From contig CACBPV010000001.1 of NCBI GenBank assembly GCA_902541215.1, forward strand, positions 70,606-112,322: a stretch of DNA of 41,717 bases. Direction: 5' to 3'. Position 1 is the stretch's first letter. The number at the start of each line of letters is the position of its first letter. Positions 35,221-41,717 of the stretch are shown here, piece after piece. Both the position numbers and the translations under genes were made by a program. The notes below the pieces were generated by a model. It made no database searches. It saw only the letters and a program-made list of their open reading frames with translations, and had not been told where the DNA came from. This stretch comes from an uncultured Alphaproteobacteria bacterium (GTDB lineage Bacteria; Pseudomonadota; Alphaproteobacteria; HIMB59; GCA-002718135).

Positions 35221-36242
35221 AATGGCCAACCTTGAGTATGTTTTTTTATCAGATTTACAAAAACATCTATATGATCATCATGATCATTCAAGCAAGGTAT
35301 ATAATGATAATTTTCTCCACCTGACTCCATAAAATATTCTTTATTTTCTTCTTCAAGTTCTTCAAGTGTTTCAAGACAATCACTACTGAAACCAGGAGAT
35401 ATTATATGTATATTTTTAATCCCTTGTTTTGGTAATTCTTTTAATGTTTCACTTGTATATGGCTTTAACCATTCCTCTCTTCCAAATCTACTTTGGAAAG
35501 TAGTCATTATCTCATCATCGGATAATCCCATCTGTTCTTTGACAAGTCTTGTGGTTTTAAGACAAAAGCAATGATAAGGATCACCATTCGACAAATACCG
35601 TTTTGGTATACCATGATAACTAAAAATAATTTTTTGTGGTTTTGAATTTTTTTTCCAAAATGACTTTATTGAATTTGACAATGCTTCAATATAATTTTTT
35701 TCTTCAAAGTACTGATTGACAAAACGCATTTCAGGTATCCAACGCCATTTTTGTAATACATTTGTTACTTCATCAAATGTACTACCTGTTGTTGCAGCAC
35801 AATATTGTGGATACATAGGTAGAACTAATAGTCTTCTTACTTGTTTTTTTTGAAGTTTTAACAAAGCATCTGGGATAGATGGATTGCCATAACGCATCCC
35901 AACTTCAAAAACTATATTTTCATTTTTTGAAGAAAAAGATGATTGGATTTTATTTAATTGTCTGTTTGCGATATCTAAAAGTGGAGAACCCTTATCAGTC
36001 CAAATTTGTTTGTATGCTTCTGCTGACTTTGATGGTCTTATTTGTAAAATTACTAACTTCAATATAATTTGCCATAAGATTTTAGGTAATTCAATTACTC
36101 TAGGGTCTGACAAAAATTGATTAAGATAAACTTTTAATTCTTTTTTATTTGGAGCATCTGGAGTGCCTAGGTTAGTAATTAAAACACCAATTTTTTCTTT
36201 ACTCCCGTGCTCATAATCTTTTTCACCTATATATTTAACCAT
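35217..36242 (-). CDS. hemH: Ferrochelatase
   Basis: Ferrochelatase inserts ferrous iron into protoporphyrin IX, the last step to protoheme. The 341-residue protein begins the catalytic domain with KIGVLITNLGTPDAPN (about 17-32). It continues with VYLNQFLSDPRVIELPK, YKQIWTDKGSPLL and VLPMYPQYCAATTGS, then the metal-site FSYHGIPKRYL, YHCFCLKTTRLV and SPGFSSDCLETLEE near the end. Everything expected of the family is present. The gene lies between hemE (5 bases away) and hemF (4-base overlap). Confidence 0.97.
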   Translation of the reverse strand: MVKYIGEKDYEHGSKEKIGVLITNLGTPDAPNKKELKVYLNQFLSDPRVIELPKILWQIILKLVILQIRPSKSAEAYKQIWTDKGSPLLDIANRQLNKIQSSFSSKNENIVFEVGMRYGNPSIPDALLKLQKKQVRRLLVLPMYPQYCAATTGSTFDEVTNVLQKWRWIPEMRFVNQYFEEKNYIEALSNSIKSFWKKNSKPQKIIFSYHGIPKRYLSNGDPYHCFCLKTTRLVKEQMGLSDDEIMTTFQSRFGREEWLKPYTSETLKELPKQGIKNIHIISPGFSSDCLETLEELEEENKEYFMESGGENYHYIPCLNDHDDHIDVFVNLIKKHTQGWPL

Positions 36243-36247
36243 ATCTA

Positions 36248-37246
36248 TTAGCTAAATTCTTTTCTGATATTTTCTATAAATAAATGAACATTTTTTTCTG
36301 GAGTATTTTTGTTAATTCCATGTCCAAGGCCACAAATCCAGCCATTAAGATTTTCAATTGATTTCATTTTTTTAATAAAATCTTTTAAATCATTAAGAAA
36401 TATATCTGTTTCGCTTAACATTAATTGTTCATTAAAATTTCCTTGAATAAATCCATGTTTTTGATTTTCAAACATAAATTTAAGATCTATTGTGTGATCA
36501 TAGCCAAAACCAGCAAAGGGAAAACTGATGATAGAATTAAGATCTGTTAGACTCTTACCTCTTGAATAATAGCCAAGTTTATTTGGAAAAGAAATTGCAA
36601 TCTCTTCCAAAAATTTTGAATAAATTTCATGAAAATTTATTTTATCTAAATCATACAAGGAGCTATCAAAAATCATGACAAGTTCAACACCTGCATCTAA
36701 TTGTAATTGAATATTTTTCTTAAGAAGAGGTAAAAGAATTTTTGAAATAAATTCTAAATTCATTTTAGTGTCGATTAAATCAGAGTTATTATTTCCAAAT
36801 GCATATTTTGATAATGTCCAAGGTCCACCAACAAATCCAATTAAACTTTTATTATTTGGCAATTTCTCTTTTGTTATTTTTATAGCTTCAAATTGAAACT
36901 GCATATGCTCAATGCCACGATCAATATTACTATAATTACTAATGTTTTCTGAATTTATATAAGAATTAAATTTAGGTCCTGGGTCAAACTTTAATTCTAA
37001 ACCAAGTCCCTCCAAGATAAATAAAATATCACTAAATAAAATTGCAATATCGTAATCAAACTCTTGTATTGGACCAAAAGCGACTTCTGCGGCTAGATCT
37101 GGAGTTTTACAAAGTTCTTCAAAAGTATATTTTTCTTTTAGCTTGCGATAATGCGAATGGTACCTCCCAGCTTGTCTCATGAACCAAATGGGTGGTGTTT
37201 TTTGAATATTTCTTTTGATAGCATTTTCGAATAAAATATTTGTCAT
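36248..37246 (-). CDS. hemE: Uroporphyrinogen decarboxylase
   Basis: HemE removes four carboxyl groups from uroporphyrinogen III to give coproporphyrinogen III. With the ATG at 37246 it has 332 residues. The substrate-binding MRQAGRY (about 23-29) is followed by HSHYRKL, where most family members have LPEYR. The catalytic Asp is in ILFSDILFILEGLGL near 69-83, then FVGGPWTLSKYAF and the end CGLGHGINKNTPEKN. An upstream in-frame start at 37276 would overlap hemC and is not supported by the family's length. It follows hemC with a 2-base gap. Confidence 0.95.
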   Translation of the reverse strand: MTNILFENAIKRNIQKTPPIWFMRQAGRYHSHYRKLKEKYTFEELCKTPDLAAEVAFGPIQEFDYDIAILFSDILFILEGLGLELKFDPGPKFNSYINSENISNYSNIDRGIEHMQFQFEAIKITKEKLPNNKSLIGFVGGPWTLSKYAFGNNNSDLIDTKMNLEFISKILLPLLKKNIQLQLDAGVELVMIFDSSLYDLDKINFHEIYSKFLEEIAISFPNKLGYYSRGKSLTDLNSIISFPFAGFGYDHTIDLKFMFENQKHGFIQGNFNEQLMLSETDIFLNDLKDFIKKMKSIENLNGWICGLGHGINKNTPEKNVHLFIENIRKEFS

Positions 37247-37248
37247 TT

Positions 37249-38757
37249 TTAGGCTTTTAGTAATTTTTTCTTCCAACTATCATAAGATAGCTCAACAAAA
37301 AGATTTTTATCATTACCTAATATTTTACTAATCTCATTGTAAGTATTTCCTGGGCCACAAAAATGATATTTTTCTATAATTTTAGGATATTTATCAATAC
37401 TCGCCTTAAAAGCTGAACTGCTCATCCAATAAAAGTACTTTTTCTTTTCTATATCTATTTCAAAATCAATAGACTCCAATTGATACGTTTCAATTTTATT
37501 TTTTATGGAACTTTCAGGAGATTGAGAATGAGTTAACTTAACCCAAGGATTATTTGTAAGTGAATTAATATCTTTATCAAAATCCTCACCAAGACCATCT
37601 GAAGTTCCATTAACCCAAATACCTCTTTCAGATAAATTTTTCCAGGTTCTTAAACCACTAGTCCAAATAACATTATTTGATTGGATTTTTGACTTATCTG
37701 GGATTGAGCTAATTCGTGAAACATAAATACATTTATTTTGTAAATTATTTATATCATCAACATTTTCATTTAATTGTTTTCTAGAAAATATTTTATAATT
37801 TTTTAAATTTTCAGGATAAATTTCATCTGTTGTATGACTAGAAAAACTTATATCTTTTGGATCAATAAAATCCCAGTCCTCAAAATGATTGCCATTTTCA
37901 TCTTCACCTCTTTTAGATACAACTAATCCTAATTTATGTGAGATGTAAGATACTCCTATTTTTTGGTGACATCCTCCTCCATAATTTTTTAAAATATTTC
38001 TTTCTTGAATAACATTTGAATAATCTTTGGAAAAATTAATATCATTTAAAATTTCGTTAAGTTTATTATCTTTAATTCTTGTTTCAATTGCTAGAGCTCC
38101 TTGTCCAGGAGAACAAGGATTTATAGACAATGGTAAAACAGACCATAGACATTCATTAATATATTTTTTTAGAGTTGTTTTTAATTCATTGAATTCAGAA
38201 TAATTATTTAAAAGTAATCTATCAATTGCTGCCTTAGCAACAATGAAACCATCACTATTAGGATCTTCCAAAAATTTTTTAAATCTAGTAGGTATGTTAC
38301 CTCTTATATTTTCAAAGCAAACTTCATCAAACTTTTGTGGAAGATAATTTTCAATAAAATTTTCTAAATTATATTGTCTTCGAGGTGATGAGCAAAGAAT
38401 AGTAATTTTCTTACTATCTAATGTTATGTTTTTTTTTAAGAATAATATATCTCGTTTATCAGCACGTTTTAATGTAGCAACAATTTTAGTTTTCTCACCA
38501 ACTTCAATTGGAAGATCCTTCCAAGAGTGGACAATTAAATCACATTTGTTATTTATTAATTCATCTCTTAAATCATTAGTAAAAACACCTTCTGTTGGCA
38601 TTTCAGAAAGAGGGGTCTTTAAATCTTTATCTCCAGAGGTACTTTTCGTTAAAAATTCTATTTCTACAAATGGATGTTTTGATGCTAAGTAATCAGAAAA
38701 CTCACGTGCTTGAATAATTGCTAAGTCACTTTTTCTCGATAAAACTCTAATTTTCAT
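37249..38757 (-). CDS. hemC: Hydroxymethylbilane synthase fused to a C-terminal domain (possible uroporphyrinogen III synthase)
   Basis: Residues 1-300 are a full hydroxymethylbilane synthase, which joins four porphobilinogens. The evidence is SRKSDLAIIQA (7-17), the TSGD loop (40-43), HSWKDLP with the catalytic Asp81, SSPRRQ (123-128), RGNIPTRF (152-159), and GGGCHQKIG with the dipyrromethane-bearing Cys263. The usual family length is about 310, but this protein has 502 residues. The extra 200 include WTSGLRTWKNLSERG then IWVNG (365-384) and, near the end, WMSSSAFKASI followed by HFCGPGNTYNEISKIL. The last resembles the closing fold of HemD-type synthases. I infer a HemC-HemD fusion; the HemD part is divergent and this is not certain. 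Confidence 0.9.
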   Translation of the reverse strand: MKIRVLSRKSDLAIIQAREFSDYLASKHPFVEIEFLTKSTSGDKDLKTPLSEMPTEGVFTNDLRDELINNKCDLIVHSWKDLPIEVGEKTKIVATLKRADKRDILFLKKNITLDSKKITILCSSPRRQYNLENFIENYLPQKFDEVCFENIRGNIPTRFKKFLEDPNSDGFIVAKAAIDRLLLNNYSEFNELKTTLKKYINECLWSVLPLSINPCSPGQGALAIETRIKDNKLNEILNDINFSKDYSNVIQERNILKNYGGGCHQKIGVSYISHKLGLVVSKRGEDENGNHFEDWDFIDPKDISFSSHTTDEIYPENLKNYKIFSRKQLNENVDDINNLQNKCIYVSRISSIPDKSKIQSNNVIWTSGLRTWKNLSERGIWVNGTSDGLGEDFDKDINSLTNNPWVKLTHSQSPESSIKNKIETYQLESIDFEIDIEKKKYFYWMSSSAFKASIDKYPKIIEKYHFCGPGNTYNEISKILGNDKNLFVELSYDSWKKKLLKA

Positions 38758-38799
38758 GGATTATATTTATTTAGATAGCACTATATAATAAAATTAGTA
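38758..38799. promoter_or_regulatory. Divergent promoter region, hemC / cytochrome b561-hemA
   Basis: Only 42 bases separate the two divergent heme-related units. TATAAT lies at 38784-38789, ending 10 bases before the plus-strand ATG, and the overlapping minus-strand reading gives TATTAT. The two promoters therefore probably share or overlap their cores, which would couple both arms of the heme cluster. No clear -35 is seen and the leaders would be very short. Confidence 0.45.
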
Positions 38800-39363
38800 A
38801 TGATTGAATTTAAAGGTACAAAATCTTCGTGGGGCTTGGTTGCAAAACTTTTTCATTGGTCATTAGCACTTCTTCTTTTTTGGCAAGTTGCAACAGGGAT
38901 TAGCCTTCATAATATGGAATTTTCTCCTCTTAAAATGGGTTTTATTATTACTCATAAATTTTTTGGCACCTTAGTTTTTAGTTTAGTCGTACTTAGATTA
39001 ATGTGGAAATACATATTTAATACTCATCCGAAATATGAAAATATTCCTTTATTTCATAAATTGGTTTCGAATTTAGTCCATTTTGTACTTTATGGTTTAG
39101 TTATTCTTATTCCTATTCAAGGTACCTTTATGACATGGCTTGGAGGAGAAGATGTCCATCTCTTGGGATTAATTAAAATACCACCTTTGATCGAAGAGAA
39201 CTTTTTTCTATACCCTCAAGCTCTAGCTATACACTACTACTCAGCACTTATATTAACAGCTCTTTTTTCACTTCATATTGCAGCGGCGTTGTATCATAGA
39301 TTTATGATTAAAGATAAATATGGTGTCTGGAAGAGAATGTCTTTTAGTAGACATAAGGTGTGA
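38800..39363 (+). CDS. Cytochrome b561 family protein
   Basis: This 187-residue inner-membrane protein has four hydrophobic helices and histidines placed for two b hemes: KLFHWSLALLLFWQ (His about 18), IITHKFFGTLVFS (His about 52), LVHFVLYGLVILIP in the third helix (His about 93), and SLHIAAALYHRFM in the fourth (two His, about 157 and 165). This is the prokaryotic b561 (CybB) pattern. The protein probably oxidises quinol or moves electrons between quinone and an unknown partner; E. coli CybB oxidises superoxide. The placement next to hemA suggests a link to heme supply. Confidence 0.9.
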   Translation: MIEFKGTKSSWGLVAKLFHWSLALLLFWQVATGISLHNMEFSPLKMGFIITHKFFGTLVFSLVVLRLMWKYIFNTHPKYENIPLFHKLVSNLVHFVLYGLVILIPIQGTFMTWLGGEDVHLLGLIKIPPLIEENFFLYPQALAIHYYSALILTALFSLHIAAALYHRFMIKDKYGVWKRMSFSRHKV

Positions 39364-39418
39364 CAATTCATTCAATTAAATACTTACAATTAAAGATTGG
39401 GTAAGATATCTAATAAAT

Positions 39419-40654
39419 ATGCAATACAAAAGTTTCTTTAAATCTGAATTAAAAAATCTCAAAGAACAAGGGCTTTATAGAGACTTTAGAAACATAGACA
39501 GACCTATAAAAAATTTTCCAAATGCAGATGAAAGTTTTAAAAACAAAGATAGAGAAGTTGAGGTTTGGTGCTCTAATGACTATCTAAACATGAGTCAGCA
39601 TCCAGAGGTAGTAAATGAAATTGTAAAAACACTACTTGAATATGGATCAGGTTCAGGTGGAACAAGAAATATTTCTGGTACATCAACTTATCATACTGAA
39701 CTTGAAAAAAAACTGGCAAATGTTCACAATAAAGAAGCAGCATTAGTTTTTGCTTCTGCGTATACAGCAAACCAATCTACTTTATGGACTTTAGGAAAAA
39801 AAATTAAAAATATTGAGATATTTTCTGATGAATTAAATCACGCATCTTTAATACAAGGTATTAAGAATAGTGGAGCTAAGTGTCATATATTTAAACACAA
39901 TGACATTGATCATTTAGAACAGTTACTACAAGAATCAAATGTAGATAATCCTAAGTTAATCGTTTTTGAAAGTTTATACTCTATGGAAGGTATAAGATCG
40001 CCTATAGTTAAAATTGTAGAGTTAGCAAAAAAATATAACTGTATGACATATCTGGATGAAGTTCATTCAGTTGGACTTTACGGTGAAGAAGGTAAAGGTA
40101 TTGCAGTAGAAATGGGAGTTGAAGATAAAATAGATATTATTAATGGAACTTTAGCAAAAGCTTATGGTCAAATGGGAGGTTATATTGCAGCTAGTTCAGA
40201 AATAATTGATTACATTAGAAGTTTCGCCCCAGGTTTTATTTTTACAACTTCAATCTGCCCATCAATTGCTGCAGGAGCAGCTAAAGCAATAGATATTGTT
40301 TCTCTGGCAGAACAACTAAGAATAAGAATAAAAGAAAATGCAGCTTTAATAAGAGAAAATTTAGATTCCTTAGCAATCCCTTATTTGGATACAAATTCTC
40401 ATATTGTAGCAGTATTAATTAATGATCCTTTTTTATGCAAAAAAGTGTCTAAAGATTTAATTGATGATCATGGTATTTATGCACAACCAATTTTTTACCC
40501 AACTGTACCAAAAGGTTTAGAAAGATTGAGAATAACTGTTACTCCAAAACACAGAAAAGAGCATATCGAAAAAATGATTAAGGCTCTTGATATAGTTTGG
40601 TCTAAAAATAATTTGCCAAGAAAAAATATTAATAAATTTACAGCAAGTATTTAA
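39419..40654 (+). CDS. hemA: 5-aminolevulinate synthase
   Basis: This PLP enzyme condenses glycine and succinyl-CoA into 5-aminolevulinate, the committed step of heme synthesis by the C4 (Shemin) route. The 411 residues match the alphaproteobacterial type: [16 protein letters not shown] near the N-terminus, [17 protein letters not shown] near 77-93, [11 protein letters not shown] near 214-224, and Lys247 in [13 protein letters not shown] as the PLP lysine. The end has [10 protein letters not shown]. It separates this organism from those using the glutamyl-tRNA route. It follows the b561 gene by 55 bases, and its stop shares TTAA with the EamA gene. Confidence 0.97.
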   Translation: MQYKSFFKSELKNLKEQGLYRDFRNIDRPIKNFPNADESFKNKDREVEVWCSNDYLNMSQHPEVVNEIVKTLLEYGSGSGGTRNISGTSTYHTELEKKLANVHNKEAALVFASAYTANQSTLWTLGKKIKNIEIFSDELNHASLIQGIKNSGAKCHIFKHNDIDHLEQLLQESNVDNPKLIVFESLYSMEGIRSPIVKIVELAKKYNCMTYLDEVHSVGLYGEEGKGIAVEMGVEDKIDIINGTLAKAYGQMGGYIAASSEIIDYIRSFAPGFIFTTSICPSIAAGAAKAIDIVSLAEQLRIRIKENAALIRENLDSLAIPYLDTNSHIVAVLINDPFLCKKVSKDLIDDHGIYAQPIFYPTVPKGLERLRITVTPKHRKEHIEKMIKALDIVWSKNNLPRKNINKFTASI

Positions 40655-41553
40655 GTTTTAATATTGATATCAATCTGCCTAGCGGCAAAACCATAATAAA
40701 CTACAGCCAAAGTTATTATAAAACCTCCAATTATTACAGTTGTACTTGGTACTTCATTAATTCCAAAAATAGGAAGCCAAACCCACAGAACTCCTCCAAC
40801 AACTTCCATTAACGATAAAAGTGCTAGCTCAGCTGAGGGTAAGTATTTTGCTCCAAGACTGTAAAGTATTAAGCCGGTTGCAACAATTATTCCATGAAGT
40901 ATACTCAAATAACTATTTATTTCAGGCATCAGAATAAAAGGTTCAAAAGAGAAGCCTAAAATAAAGAACGCAAATATTGTACAAAATATTCCCGCTAAAA
41001 CAACTGTTGTGAATTTTGGTGTTTCAGGTTTCCATCTTATTGTTACCGTGTATAATGCAAAACCAGTTGCAGAAATAAATCCTATTATTGCACCTAAAGC
41101 AGTTCCAGAAATACTGTCATTTATAATCATTACGCATACACCTATAAATGCTACAACCATGGCAATTAATGTAGATCTTTTTAGTATTTCACCAAGAACA
41201 AAATAACCAACAATGGCTGCAATAAAAGGCATGGCTGCTAACATAAATAATGTTACGGCAGCCGTAGTCATCGTAATAGAAAAAATGAACCCAGTAAAAG
41301 CTGTAGCTAGAAATAAACCTCCAAGTATAGATGGTATTCCTATTTTGAGAAAATTTTTATAAAAAGCAAATCCTTCCCGAAAAAATAAATATATAAGCAG
41401 TATAATTGAAATAGTTAAGCCTCTATAAAATAAATATTGAAAAACATATTGATGACCATCAACCATATATCTAACAGTCAACGCTCCAAAACTCCAAAAA
41501 ATTCCAGCAAGAAAAACTACACTAAAGGCATATAGATAAGAATTTTGACTCAT
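40651..41553 (-). CDS. EamA/DMT family transporter
   Basis: The 300-residue inner-membrane protein has ten hydrophobic segments in two EamA repeats. The first contains [17 protein letters not shown] with [13 protein letters not shown]. The second starts with [22 protein letters not shown] and ends [17 protein letters not shown] (about 247-263), typical of the drug/metabolite transporter superfamily. Members move amino acids, nucleosides or other small molecules, in either direction; the substrate is not predictable. The upstream lipoprotein gene ends 46 bases before it, so it may be part of a longer minus-strand unit. Confidence 0.9.
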   Translation of the reverse strand: MSQNSYLYAFSVVFLAGIFWSFGALTVRYMVDGHQYVFQYLFYRGLTISIILLIYLFFREGFAFYKNFLKIGIPSILGGLFLATAFTGFIFSITMTTAAVTLFMLAAMPFIAAIVGYFVLGEILKRSTLIAMVVAFIGVCVMIINDSISGTALGAIIGFISATGFALYTVTIRWKPETPKFTTVVLAGIFCTIFAFFILGFSFEPFILMPEINSYLSILHGIIVATGLILYSLGAKYLPSAELALLSLMEVVGGVLWVWLPIFGINEVPSTTVIIGGFIITLAVVYYGFAARQIDINIKT

Positions 41554-41599
41554 TGTTTAAAGGTCAAATCATTAAATTTGATAAAAGTAAATTAATATT

Positions 41600-41716
41600 T
41601 TAATTATTTATTTGAATACCAGTTTCTTTACTTCCTGAGATTTTAAAATTAACTTTATTATCATCATTTTTTTGTATTTCAGATACGTCTGACATTTTGC
41701 AACTGGCAATAAAAAG
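41600..41716 (-). CDS. C-terminal part of a probable small lipoprotein (partial)
   Basis: An open frame enters from the right edge and ends in TAA at 41600-41602. The visible 39 residues begin LFIASC followed by KMSDVSE, where L-F-I-A-S-C looks like the end of a lipoprotein signal peptide with a lipidated cysteine (lipobox). The rest is short, polar and Asp/Asn/Lys-rich, ending GIQINN. If the reading is right, the mature lipoprotein has only about 34 residues. The start and the rest of the signal lie outside the window. An internal ATG at 41695 would give 31 residues without a signal, which is less likely. Confidence 0.45.
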   Translation of the reverse strand, partial: LFIASCKMSDVSEIQKNDDNKVNFKISGSKETGIQINN

Positions 41717-41717
41717 A

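Noticed and set aside
37249-38757. Long HemC as a read-through or sequencing artefact joining two genes
   Set aside because: The frame is continuous with no in-frame stop, the hemE start follows at 2 bases, and the extra domain has HemD-like features. I treat it as a real fusion.
1-41717. tRNA, rRNA, CRISPR, insertion sequence, phage or defence genes
   Set aside because: All gaps are under about 145 bases and hold no cloverleaf, repeat-spacer array or terminal inverted repeats that I could see, and every sizeable gene belongs to a metabolic, transport, repair or conserved-unknown family.

Overview
This is a very AT-rich, gene-dense stretch of bacterial chromosome with no gap over about 145 bases. 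It holds only housekeeping and metabolic genes. I see no rRNA, tRNA, CRISPR array, insertion sequence or phage gene. The gene content points to a streamlined, probably marine alphaproteobacterium (SAR11-like or a similar AT-rich lineage). The reasons are 5-aminolevulinate synthase (the C4 route to heme), a COQ9-family protein next to rpsU, a transhydrogenase alpha subunit split into two genes, HemJ in place of HemG/HemY, DUF1244 and DUF2805 proteins, a dimethylglycine-dehydrogenase-like enzyme, and very tight packing with overlapping convergent genes. The exact clade cannot be fixed from this window.

Layout: 1-61 is the tail of a gene running in from the left. 58-1186 (minus) carries coq9 and def, divergent from rpsU (1281-1478). 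1475-7461 (minus) is a likely five-gene operon: an oligoendopeptidase F, an ABC1/UbiB-type kinase, then pntAA, pntAB and pntB. 7518-9320 is an acyl-CoA synthetase, followed by a DUF1244 protein (minus) and pyruvate kinase (plus). 11090-13102 (minus) is a TauE/SafE permease plus an aspartate aminotransferase. 13168-22852 (plus) is a seven-gene directon: two saccharopine dehydrogenase-type enzymes, uvrB, a 3-hydroxyisobutyryl-CoA hydrolase-like protein, a large FAD/GcvT dehydrogenase, an AsmA-like membrane-anchored protein and an AEC permease. 22845-26761 holds a TPR lipo/secretory-type protein, a DUF2805 protein, a GST, and a minus-strand run of yqaA-like, rmuC, yajQ and lysE-like genes. 26811-27953 is an M24 peptidase-family protein. 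27954-33192 (minus) is a complete peptide-type ABC importer. 33334-33984 is nth.

33988-40654 is a heme cluster. hemC (with a fused C-terminal domain), hemE, hemH, hemF and hemJ lie on the minus strand, facing away from a cytochrome b561 and hemA on the plus strand. Together they cover every step from glycine plus succinyl-CoA to protoheme except hemB. The uroporphyrinogen III synthase step has to be supplied by the fused C-terminal domain of HemC or by a gene elsewhere. The window ends with an EamA-type transporter and the end of a probable small lipoprotein.

I found no convincing undescribed multi-gene system. The observations most worth checking are the HemC C-terminal fusion; the convergent gene ends, which repeatedly share one TTAA as both stop codons; a perfect hairpin between the binding-protein gene and the first permease gene; a 15-base direct repeat between that operon and nth; and an endonuclease III with unusual cysteine spacing.
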